From the NCBI GenBank assembly GCA_963663495.1, contig OY760427.1:4030001-4094000 (forward strand): 64,000 nucleotides of DNA, given 5' to 3'. The translations under genes and the position numbers were made by a program. Under the pieces are notes generated by a model that saw nothing but the letters and a program-made list of their open reading frames with translations, was not told where the DNA came from and did not search any database. This stretch comes from G963663495 sp963663495. GTDB lineage: Bacteria; Bacteroidota; Rhodothermia; Rhodothermales; Bin80. This document shows positions 43,611 through 52,293 of the stretch, piece after piece. Every line of letters begins with the position of its first letter. Within the stretch, counting starts at the first letter, position 1.

Positions 43611-46600
43611 CACATGCCGGCGGGCGCTTCGCTGCGGTCTGGTTGTCCTGCTATGCTCATGCACTGCACCAGAGCCGCCGATATTGTTTACTCGTCTGAG
43701 TGCACGGCAAACGGGGGTATCATTCAGCAATACGCTTAAGAATGAACCTGGCTTCAACATTCTTGACTACCTCTATTTCTACGATGGCGGCGGCGTTGCA
43801 ATTGGGGACATAAATAACGATGAACTCCCTGACATTTTCCTCACGGGCAACCAAGAACCTAATCGGCTGTACCTGAACGAGGGAGACCTCACGTTCAGGG
43901 ACATATCAGTATCGGCCGGAATCCTGCACACAGAGAATTCATGGTCCACCGGGGTCACCATGGCTGATGTCAATGCCGATGGCTGGCTAGACTTTTATGT
44001 CTGCCAAGTTGATCACCTGACGAAGCGTGGGCACAATCTGCTCTACATCAACGGTGGAGATCTGACCTTTAGCGAAGAGTCAATTGCATACGGCCTTGCC
44101 TTTGAAGGTCTTTCAACACAAGCGGCATTTTTCGACTTTGACCGCGACGGAGACTTGGACATGTATCTACTCAATCATGCGTATCACACGGCTGAGTCGT
44201 TTGTCCCTGCCTGGAGGCGTTCCATTGATGTTGCCCGCATGGGTGATCGGCTCTACCAAAACGACAATGGCTTCTTTGTTAATGTGACTTCCGAAGCAGG
44301 TATCTATAGCAGCCTACTCGGCTATGGGCTTGGACTTGCCGTCAGTGATTTTGACCAGGACGGGTGGCCCGATATTTATGTTGGCAACGATTTTCATGAG
44401 AACGATTATCTCTACTTCAACAACGGCGATGGCACATTCAAAGAGGCATTGCAACGGGTGATAGGGCACACAAGCCAGTCTACCATGGGAGTTGATGTAG
44501 CGGACATCAACAATGACGGGCGCGTGGAGGTACTATCTCTTGACATGCTGCCTCCAGACCTGCATACCTACAGAAAATCCGAAGGCCCGGATCCGGAAAA
44601 CGTAGCACGAATCAAGAAAGACTTTGGCTACGCACCGCAACATTCACGCAACATGTTGCAGTACCATAGAGGCTACGACGCAGACGGATATCCGGTATTC
44701 AGCGAAATCGGCATATTCGCAGGGATTCACGCCACAGACTGGAGTTGGTCCGGACTGATCGTAGATCTTGACAATGACGGATGGAAGGACATCTTCATTT
44801 CCAATGGCATCCCCGGCCGCCCCAATGATCTTGACTATTTGGCCTACACCTCGGATCCGGAAGTCCAACGGATTCTGCATACAGGTAGCATTGCGGAACA
44901 GCTGGCAGTCGCTGACCGCATGCCGACCGTCAACATTCCAAATTACGGTTACAAGAATGATGGACGCCTCCGGTTTGCGGACGTTTCTTCCGATTGGGGT
45001 TTGAGCGAAGCGAGCTATTCCACCGGTGCCGCGTTTGGGGATTTGGATGCCGATGGCGACATAGATCTGGTAGTGAACAATATCAACGCGCCTGTTTGGA
45101 TCTACCGCAATAACACGCTCAACCGCCATCATCTTGCCATAGCATTGGAAGGACTCGGAGGCAACACCACCGGCATCGGTGCTAAAGTCCATCTATATGC
45201 AGCTGGAAGGCATCTATTCCAAGAGCAGGTACCAACCCGTGGGTTCCAATCCTCTGTTGGGCACACACTTCATTTTGGTCTTGGAATGAATGCAGTAGTG
45301 GATTCGCTCGTGATCCAGTGGCCCACTGGCGCGATCCAGACCATCTTTCAACCCTCAGCAGACACACTCATACGGGTAGCACAGGGAGACGCATGGCAAA
45401 GTATTGCAAACGGCGAAACACGCCGAAAAGGTTGGTTTGTGGACGTGACGACGGATTCCGGACTTAATTACCGCCACCGCGAGAACGACTATGACGATTT
45501 TGCACGCCAGCCGCTACTCCCCCACCGGCTTTCCACCCGAGGACCTGCTATCGCTGTCGGAGATGTAAATGCTGATAACCTAGATGATATCTTTTTCGGC
45601 GGATCGCACGGCATGCAAGGCGAGCTCTATATCCAAGTAGATAAAGGGACGTTTCGCCGCTACCATGTTGAAGCTTTCGCCGACGATGAAGGCCACGAAG
45701 ACGCTGCTGCCGTGTTTTTCGATGCCGACTTGGACGGGGATGCAGACCTATATGTTGTCAGCGGTGGCGGTGAGCTTCCAGAGGGTACTGCCGGGCTTGA
45801 GGACAGGCTGTACATCAATAGCGGAGGTATACTCAAGCGTTCTAGCCAGCCACTGCCCCGGGCAGATGGATGTTGCGTGGCCGTTGCCGATTACGACTCG
45901 GACGGAGACCAGGACCTGTTCGTCGGGGCACGATCCGTACCATCACGGTACGGAGTCGCTCCACCCAGCTTCCTGCTAAACAATAATGGGGCCGGCTCCT
46001 TCAGTGACGTGACAGCGAGTGTCGCTCCCTCCTTGGAGACTCTTGGAATGGTGACATCCGCTACATGGGCAGACGTGACGGGAGGCCCCGAACCAGACTT
46101 GGTGGTGGCAGGCGAATGGACGCCAATCACGGTGCTGACGTGGTCTGGGAGCAGCCTGTCTCCAGTACCTTTGGGCCTTAACAACACGGCGGGATGGTGG
46201 CAATCCGTCTTGGCCGAAGATATTGACGCAGACGGCGATGTGGACTTGGTCGTGGGGAATCTGGGGATCAATTCCGTGCTACAGGCAACGCCCGACTCAC
46301 CACTCTCACTCTATATAGGTGACTTCGACAATAACGGCGTAGTAGATCCTGTCATGGCGCGCGTAATAGATAACGAACCATTTGCCTGGGCTCGCTACGG
46401 TCAGCTTCTTGAGCAACTACCGGAATTACGCCAGCTGCTGCCCACAAGTAGCAATTACGCTGATGCCAATATCCATAAACTGTTCGGTGACAGACTCCAC
46501 AGCGCTTCGCATCGTAATGTGTACACTTTCCAGACATCCATGCTTGAGAATAACGAAAGGGCCGCCTTTGAAGTCACTACACTTCCGGGCGAAATACAGT

Positions 46601-46893
46601 GGTCCTCCGTCGCCGCACTACTCTTTGGGGACGTGAATTACGATGGGCAAGAGGATATCATCGCCGCCGGCAACTTTTTTGGTGCAAACACTATCCAAGG
46701 GCGATACGATGCCTCAATCGGCAGCGTCCTCCTTGGGCCTGACTTTACCCCCGCACCGCTGGACAGCAGCGGGATGGTTTTGCGCGGACAGGTCCGGGAC
46801 TTACGATGGGTGCATATGGGCGAAGGGGAATACGGAATCCTAGTGGCAAGGAACAACGCCGCGGTGCAGTTTCTGCAGCTTCACACACCCTAA
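43579..46893 (+). CDS. CRTAC1 family lipoprotein, long form (second)
   Basis: About 1104 residues. Start ATG at 43579 or 43588; both give a lipoprotein signal with lipobox LLCSC. Same domain order as its upstream neighbour: FG-GAP loops (GDINNDELPDIF, ADVNADGWLDFY, DFDRDGDLDMY, SDFDQDGWPDIY), ASPIC/UnbV (TRGFQSSVGHTLHFGLG), then a second propeller (GDVNADNLDDIF, DADLDGDADLY, DYDSDGDQDLF). Paralogue of the preceding gene, probably by tandem duplication, but diverged. Last gene of the operon. Confidence 0.88.
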   Translation: MNCMCFPKGNSTCRRALRCGLVVLLCSCTAPEPPILFTRLSARQTGVSFSNTLKNEPGFNILDYLYFYDGGGVAIGDINNDELPDIFLTGNQEPNRLYLNEGDLTFRDISVSAGILHTENSWSTGVTMADVNADGWLDFYVCQVDHLTKRGHNLLYINGGDLTFSEESIAYGLAFEGLSTQAAFFDFDRDGDLDMYLLNHAYHTAESFVPAWRRSIDVARMGDRLYQNDNGFFVNVTSEAGIYSSLLGYGLGLAVSDFDQDGWPDIYVGNDFHENDYLYFNNGDGTFKEALQRVIGHTSQSTMGVDVADINNDGRVEVLSLDMLPPDLHTYRKSEGPDPENVARIKKDFGYAPQHSRNMLQYHRGYDADGYPVFSEIGIFAGIHATDWSWSGLIVDLDNDGWKDIFISNGIPGRPNDLDYLAYTSDPEVQRILHTGSIAEQLAVADRMPTVNIPNYGYKNDGRLRFADVSSDWGLSEASYSTGAAFGDLDADGDIDLVVNNINAPVWIYRNNTLNRHHLAIALEGLGGNTTGIGAKVHLYAAGRHLFQEQVPTRGFQSSVGHTLHFGLGMNAVVDSLVIQWPTGAIQTIFQPSADTLIRVAQGDAWQSIANGETRRKGWFVDVTTDSGLNYRHRENDYDDFARQPLLPHRLSTRGPAIAVGDVNADNLDDIFFGGSHGMQGELYIQVDKGTFRRYHVEAFADDEGHEDAAAVFFDADLDGDADLYVVSGGGELPEGTAGLEDRLYINSGGILKRSSQPLPRADGCCVAVADYDSDGDQDLFVGARSVPSRYGVAPPSFLLNNNGAGSFSDVTASVAPSLETLGMVTSATWADVTGGPEPDLVVAGEWTPITVLTWSGSSLSPVPLGLNNTAGWWQSVLAEDIDADGDVDLVVGNLGINSVLQATPDSPLSLYIGDFDNNGVVDPVMARVIDNEPFAWARYGQLLEQLPELRQLLPTSSNYADANIHKLFGDRLHSASHRNVYTFQTSMLENNERAAFEVTTLPGEIQWSSVAALLFGDVNYDGQEDIIAAGNFFGANTIQGRYDASIGSVLLGPDFTPAPLDSSGMVLRGQVRDLRWVHMGEGEYGILVARNNAAVQFLQLHTP

Positions 46894-46915
46894 CCTGATA
46901 GCTAACGGTCAAGAA

Positions 46916-47033
46916 TCTGTCTCGCCAGTCTTCGCTGATGCCGCTTCAACTTGGCATCAAGACGCTTGGTATCCGGTTGTCTGATAATGCTTGTATCGCC
47001 CTCTGTGGAGACCATAGCGACCTGCCCGCAATT
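46916..47033 (-). pseudogene. TnpB fragment (118 bp)
   Basis: Nearly identical to tnpB copies 1 and 2 around the RuvC-I Asp (compare 9335-9452). Cut at both sides: flanked left by the end of the CRTAC1 operon and fused right to an IS1634 transposase lacking its start. Confidence 0.8.
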
Positions 47034-48770
47034 TGGCCTGAACTGATCCGAACGGTGGTCGCACGTCTCAAAGGACAACCCGCCCTAGCCTTTGAGAACA
47101 AAAACCAGGACTTCCATAATGCCGTGGACGACATTGCGAAGCGACTCCTGGATCAAGGGTTTGACATCTATGCCAAACCCCCGGTAGAATCGGTCAAGAT
47201 TCTTCCCGACCAAGTCACACATACCAACTCATGCACGGTGGCGGGCGAGCGTCTGGCCATGGAAGCGATCAAGCAACTGAAGCTCCCTGAAATCCTCCGG
47301 CAGCTCAAGCTCCCTGACAATCATGTCCAACTTGCCTGCGCGGTCATTGTCGGACGCATGCTCAGTCCAGGCAGTGAACGGGCAACGCATCGCTGGATGA
47401 CCAACACCTCCAGTATCATGGAAATCCTCCATACAAAGCTGCCGTGCCTCAATACATTGTATGCCACCTCCGATTGGTTATTCGAACATCGTTTTGCAAT
47501 CATGGATGGCCTCTATGGAACCACGAAGGAGTTGTTTGACTGTGATGAGACCCTCATCTTTTACGATTTGACCAACGCCTTTTACCATGGTCAGGAAAAG
47601 GGAGCGTTGTTACGATAATGGACGGAGTAAGCAGAAGCGCAATGATTGTCCTCTGGTCACGCTGGCCTTGACGCTGGACGCATCGGGCTTCCCGCGTAAT
47701 GTGGAGATCTTACCCGGCAATGTGAGTGAACCCGGGACACTCAAACAAGCTATGGAGAAGTTGAAGGATAAAACGCCAACGGTCGTTATGGATGCGGGCA
47801 TTGCTACCGAGGAGAAAGTGGCGTATTTGAAAGAAAAGAAGCTGATGTTCAGCGGACCCAAGCCCCTGCGGTGCCCACCCGGGAGCCGGATCAGGCATTT
47901 GAGACGGCGGGTGGGGTCAAGATCAGATCTTGGGAGTTATCCAAAAAGGACAGAGAACCCCAAGAGAAGGAACCGAAAGAGGGGGAGTCAGAAGAAAATG
48001 AGCTGGGAGATCAGGAGCGATTCGTGTATGTGCACAGCGAGGCCCGGCAGGCCACCGAGGAGCAGATCTTTGCAACGAAATGTGCAAAATATGAAGATGC
48101 ACTCACCAAGCTTCATAAAGGACTCTCCACTCCCCACTGCCTGAAAACGTATGATAAGGTACTCGCAAAAGCCGGTCGCCTGAGGGAAAAACACAAGAAG
48201 GTGAGCCACACCTATGAGGTGACGGTTACGAAAAAAAAGGAAACCGACCATGCCGAGCGTGTAAGCTTTACCAAGCGTGAAGTGCATGAAGACCGGCTCC
48301 TGGAAGCAGGCGGATATGTCCTGCGCACCAGCCGTACCGACTGGTCGGTACAAGAAGTGGCGCGCACCTACTGGCGACTTACGGAGATTGAAAACACCTT
48401 CCGGGTGATGAAGCCGGATCTGGGTTTAAGGCCCGTCCATCACAGTAATGATGACCGAATTGTGGGACATTTATTCATCACCGTGCTGGCCTATCATGTT
48501 GCTCACCTGGTTCGCACCAAACTCAAGAATGCTGGGATCCATAACAGCTGGGATACGATCCGTAACGAACTCAACGAGGTCAAACGGGTGACCACCAAGT
48601 TGCCCATGAGTCAAACGCGCGCGTTGACCCTGAATGTGGATCAGAACCTGACGCCGATGTTGGAACGAGTCTTCGAAATCTTGGGATTCAGCTATGATCC
48701 CGATGCGACCCGAACCAAACAGGTCCTCCCCATGGAACCGAAAACTCTCCAAAAGCTGCCCGACTCATGA
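47034..48770 (+). pseudogene. IS1634 family transposase, N-truncated and frameshifted
   Basis: Three frames are needed: up to 47618 (FYDLTNAFYHGQEKGALLR stop), 47587-47870 (NDCPLVTLALTLDASGFPRNV, VVMDAGIATEEKV), then 47871-48770 (EPDQAFETAGGVKIRSWELSKKD, YWRLTEIENTFRVMK). DDE residues are all still there. The first about 45 residues are replaced by the tnpB fragment. It is diverged from the intact copy at 32395, so it is a different IS1634 lineage. Element end (TGTGAAGTTGGG) near 49012. Confidence 0.8.
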
Positions 48771-49133
48771 ATGGAATGAAGTCGCTTAGCACAGGTACGA
48801 GAATGAACTCCAGATGGAGGTGCGATCCCTGTTCCGGTGGGGAGAGTTGGGGACAAATACGGCCTTCTATCAACAGAAAAAACAAGCAATGAAACCGCTC
48901 TAAACCAACCCCACTCAATCCGGTAAATCACAATAGGTGGTCACGAAAAAATGTTCCCCAAGCGGGAATGCTAGAGGTCCGTATTTTCCTGTCACTACAA
49001 ATGTGAAGTTGGGTTACGCTCGTACTAATCTAGGGGCCGATCTTTTCTCTTTTGCGTAACGAAATTCGTGTTTTGGGGAATACGAATGCTTCAACTGCAA
49101 CGATGTGTCACGTTGGTATATAATTCCCAACGG
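48771..49133. other. IS1634 right tail and intergenic sequence
   Basis: Up to about 49012 this is the non-coding right end of the defective IS1634. The remaining bases lie at the 3' end of the plug-domain gene and show no further feature. Confidence 0.5.
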
Positions 49134-49613
49134 TTACCGCCTACGGGTTCTAATCATGACGACTCCGTTGGCGCCTCGCGATCCATATATTGCAGCGGCG
49201 CTGGCATCCTTGAGAACATCAATTGATTTGATGTCGCGGGGATGCAACCAGTACAGTCCTTGAGACGGATCCACGGTCACGGGGACGCCATCCACGACAT
49301 ACAGGGGATCATTGCTTCCTCGAACGGAAGTCGCGCCCCGGATTAGCACGAGGAATCCGCCGCCCGGAGCCTGCTTCGCATAAACGCCCGGAAGCCGCTG
49401 AAGAAGCTGCTCAACATGTTGAAGCCCCCGCCCTTCCTCGTCAACGTCAACATGCGACACCGCACCCGTGATCTCACGGCGCTCTTGTGTCCCGTAGCCG
49501 ACAGCGATCTCGTCATCGCCTGTGGATGCTACACGCGAACCACCGCTGGTGCTACAACCTAGCGCCCAAATGGCCGGCAGAACAACCACCAAGAAAGGAA
49601 TACTACGCTGCAA
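49134..49613 (-). CDS. Lipoprotein consisting of a SusC-type TonB plug domain only
   Basis: 159 residues. Signal peptide with lipobox ALGCS, then a plug domain: VGYGTQERREITGAVSHVD, VEQLLQRLPGVY, VLIRGATSVRGSNDPLYVVDGVPV, INxLKDASAAAIYGSRGANGVVMIRT-type end (IDVLKDASAAAIYGSRG). These are the hallmarks of SusC/RagA plugs, which close the barrel of TonB-dependent transporters. Here no barrel follows; the protein ends straight after the plug with RTRRR. Stand-alone lipidated plug proteins are known in some Bacteroidota genomes as small TonB plug proteins, role unclear. Frame undamaged, so not an obvious remnant. Confidence 0.8.
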   Translation of the reverse strand: MQRSIPFLVVVLPAIWALGCSTSGGSRVASTGDDEIAVGYGTQERREITGAVSHVDVDEEGRGLQHVEQLLQRLPGVYAKQAPGGGFLVLIRGATSVRGSNDPLYVVDGVPVTVDPSQGLYWLHPRDIKSIDVLKDASAAAIYGSRGANGVVMIRTRRR

Positions 49614-50421
49614 TGTATGCCTGAAGGATCTGGATTCTTCGGTTGCTAACCGACGGATATCCGAGACGTTTCGGAAGGCAGGCCATCTAAGCTGCGTCGG
49701 GTTCGACTAACCACGCCGCTGTTTGCACCAGAACCTTCAACCAGTACCCTTGTGCGAGGCGCGGCTTGGCAAGTGCTGCGGTCGTGAGAAAATAGTACAA
49801 ATGCCGACAGCTGGGATACGAATTCCGCGACCTCGTTCCGCCAAGTGATGCGGTAAGGTGCAGATGCCTCCGTTCTCTGATACTGCGGCTCGCTGTGGAG
49901 ACCTGCGGCAGATAAACATTTGCGATTTCTCGTCACCACGGTCCATCCGCCTCTTTCAGGCTGCGCCAGAAACGTTTCCCTGCCTTCATTTGCTGTAACG
50001 TCCCTAGACCGAAGCAGAAATTACCACCCCGATGTCCCGAGCCTACATCGCCATTGATCCGGCGCTTAGTGACGCGTAATACTCCTGCCTGCACTTAGGC
50101 TCTAGGACATCCTAACTGGCTTAATGTACCGCTGGCAGGGGTAGCCCTTTGCTGCATCCTTTCCCCGCCCAAAAGTTGCAGGTCCCATGCCAACTGTCGG
50201 CGCATGCGCCAATTGGACTTCTTTCAGCGATCAACGTGTGTATGTCGGGTATCCCCGCTTGGTGAACGGCATTTATCAAGCGTTACCGTTTGGCCTGTGT
50301 GTCAACTCGCTCTTGTATTGTGCAGGCTATAAACAGGGTTCAACATCGCCAGCTGATTGATACTAACGGTTGCAATTCTCCCGAAAGTACGAGAGCTTGC
50401 AGGCGAACCAACACCATCGCC
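49614..50421. other. Intergenic region with possible coding remnant
   Basis: A minus-strand frame (49939-49646, with PYRITWRNEVAEFVSQLSAF) is open upstream of the plug gene, but I recognise no family; it could be a decayed gene. From about 50000 to 50421 nothing is seen apart from the symporter leader. Confidence 0.3.
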
Positions 50422-52215
50422 GTGCAACTTGTCACTCTTGACTGGATCGTTATTGCTGTATACGGGGGCGTAACAACCGCCCTTGGTCTATGGTTTGCCC
50501 GCCGGGCCGGCAGCAGTGTAGAGAATTTCTTTGTGGCCGGGCGGTCGCTACCATGGTGGCTGGCTGGTACATCGATTGCTGCAACCTGGTTCGCAACGGA
50601 TGCCCCGCTTGTCGCATCCTCCCTTGTCCGACAGCAGGGCATCTTCGGGAACTGGCTGTGGTGGTACGAGGCTGCCGGAGTCATGATGCTGGTGTTCTTC
50701 TATGCTCGAATGTGGAGACGGGCACGCATAATCACGGATGCGGAGTTCATTGAACTTCGCTACTCGGGCAAGCCTGCGGCCATTCTGCGCGGGTTTTCTG
50801 CACTATATCAAGGAGTTCTGAAGAACTGCGTCGTGATGGGCTGGGTCATGCTGGCAATGGTAAAGTTCAGCAAGGTTCTCCTCGGATGGGATGCCGCATT
50901 CACGCTCACTGTCTGTATCACGCTTGCGGTCCTATATACCGTTGCCTCAGGACTGTGGGGCGTCGTAGTAACGGATTTTCTACAGTTCCTGACGGGGATG
51001 TTGGGCTCAGTTTTACTGGCAGGTATCGTACTCTACAAGTTTGGCGGACCTGCGGAGATGGCCGACCAAATCATGGCCATTAGTGGCAATCCGGCTACGC
51101 TGGACATTATTCCCAATCCCGCCCATATCAGCTCGCTTGAAGCGGTTTCCTTTTTTCTTCTGATTTTTGTGTTATGGACGCGTAGCGGGCAAGGTGACGG
51201 GTACATTGCGCAGCGCTTATTTGCCACGCGTGACGAGAAGCAGTCTCTGCTATCAGCGCTATGGTTCAACTTTGCAGGTACTGTGATGATGACATGGCCT
51301 TGGGTAATCGTGGGTTTGGGATCCCTACTCGTGTTCCCGCTTGCCGTGGCTACTCCAGAACTCGCGGCAGACCCGGAGCTGGCATACCCAATGATGATCG
51401 CTGAGCTTATGCCTGCCGGCCTGCGTGGTATGATGGTAGCATCCTTCCTGGCAGCATTCATGAGCACGATGGACACACACTTGTGCTGGGGCGCCTCCTA
51501 TCTGGTAAACGACGTATACCGACGATTCATGCGTCAGAAGGAGAGTGAGCGGCATTACGTAATCGCGTCGCGCGTCGCGGTCATGATTCTTGTAACTCTC
51601 GCAGCCATTACCGCATGGCAGATGGAGTCAATTGAGCGTGGCTGGATTTATGTCATCGAAATTACCGCAGGGATTGCGGTAGTATGGCTGTTGCGCTGGT
51701 ATTGGTGGAGGGTGAACGCGTGGGCTGAAATCAGCGCGATTGCCTCCTCATTTGTACTGGCTAACGGATTCTTGTGGGCCGATATCCTTGCGCACCTCGG
51801 CGTGCTGTCGGGCGACGCCCTTTCCGCTGCGAATATCTACTACAGTAGTGATTATGACATGGTGCGTGCCGTGGCTGTCCTGCTTATTGCGACCGTTGTG
51901 TGGGTAGTTGTCGCGCTCCTTACTAAGCCCGATTCGGAACAGAAGCTCGTGGCCTTTTACCGAAGGGTACGTCCCGGGGGATGGTGGGGAGCGATAGCGG
52001 CGCAGTGCCCGGACATTCGCCCTGATGTGCCTGCTTCCAGGCGCTGGCTAGGGTGGGGGCTTGGAATGGCCTTTATTTGGTCAAGTCTGTTGGGCGTTGG
52101 ATACCTCGCCACCGGCCATCCCGTAGCTGGCCTGATCATGCTTATTTTTGGAGCTGTTACTGCATGGTTCACCGTGCGTGTATCATTAATGCCTGACTCG
52201 GTCCATACTGCTTGA
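50422..52215 (+). CDS. Sodium:solute symporter (SSS family, SGLT-like)
   Basis: About 597 residues from GTG 50422 (VQLVTLDWIVIAVYGG). In order: GRSLPWWLAGTSIAATWFATDAP (helix 1-2 typical of SSS), GLWGVVVTDFLQF (the family GG-xAVxWTDxxQ position), ASFLAAFMSTMDTHLCWGASYLVNDVY (Na site helix). The frame extends upstream to 50290, but residues before the GTG are not membrane-like. The substrate is perhaps a sugar or glycoside, given the deacetylase 78 bp downstream. Start is inferred from homology, not from a clear ribosome site. Confidence 0.85.
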   Translation: MQLVTLDWIVIAVYGGVTTALGLWFARRAGSSVENFFVAGRSLPWWLAGTSIAATWFATDAPLVASSLVRQQGIFGNWLWWYEAAGVMMLVFFYARMWRRARIITDAEFIELRYSGKPAAILRGFSALYQGVLKNCVVMGWVMLAMVKFSKVLLGWDAAFTLTVCITLAVLYTVASGLWGVVVTDFLQFLTGMLGSVLLAGIVLYKFGGPAEMADQIMAISGNPATLDIIPNPAHISSLEAVSFFLLIFVLWTRSGQGDGYIAQRLFATRDEKQSLLSALWFNFAGTVMMTWPWVIVGLGSLLVFPLAVATPELAADPELAYPMMIAELMPAGLRGMMVASFLAAFMSTMDTHLCWGASYLVNDVYRRFMRQKESERHYVIASRVAVMILVTLAAITAWQMESIERGWIYVIEITAGIAVVWLLRWYWWRVNAWAEISAIASSFVLANGFLWADILAHLGVLSGDALSAANIYYSSDYDMVRAVAVLLIATVVWVVVALLTKPDSEQKLVAFYRRVRPGGWWGAIAAQCPDIRPDVPASRRWLGWGLGMAFIWSSLLGVGYLATGHPVAGLIMLIFGAVTAWFTVRVSLMPDSVHTA

Positions 52216-52293
52216 GTCCCCGGTTCATATCGGAACTGTTGCAAGCCTTGGGCACAATCGCCGCCTGGTACCCGACAAAGTATCTTTTTTGCC

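Noticed and set aside
49646..49939. 97-codon minus frame upstream of the plug gene as the missing receptor part
   Set aside because: It shows no beta-barrel aromatic pattern and lies on the N-terminal side of the plug gene, where a barrel would not be expected.
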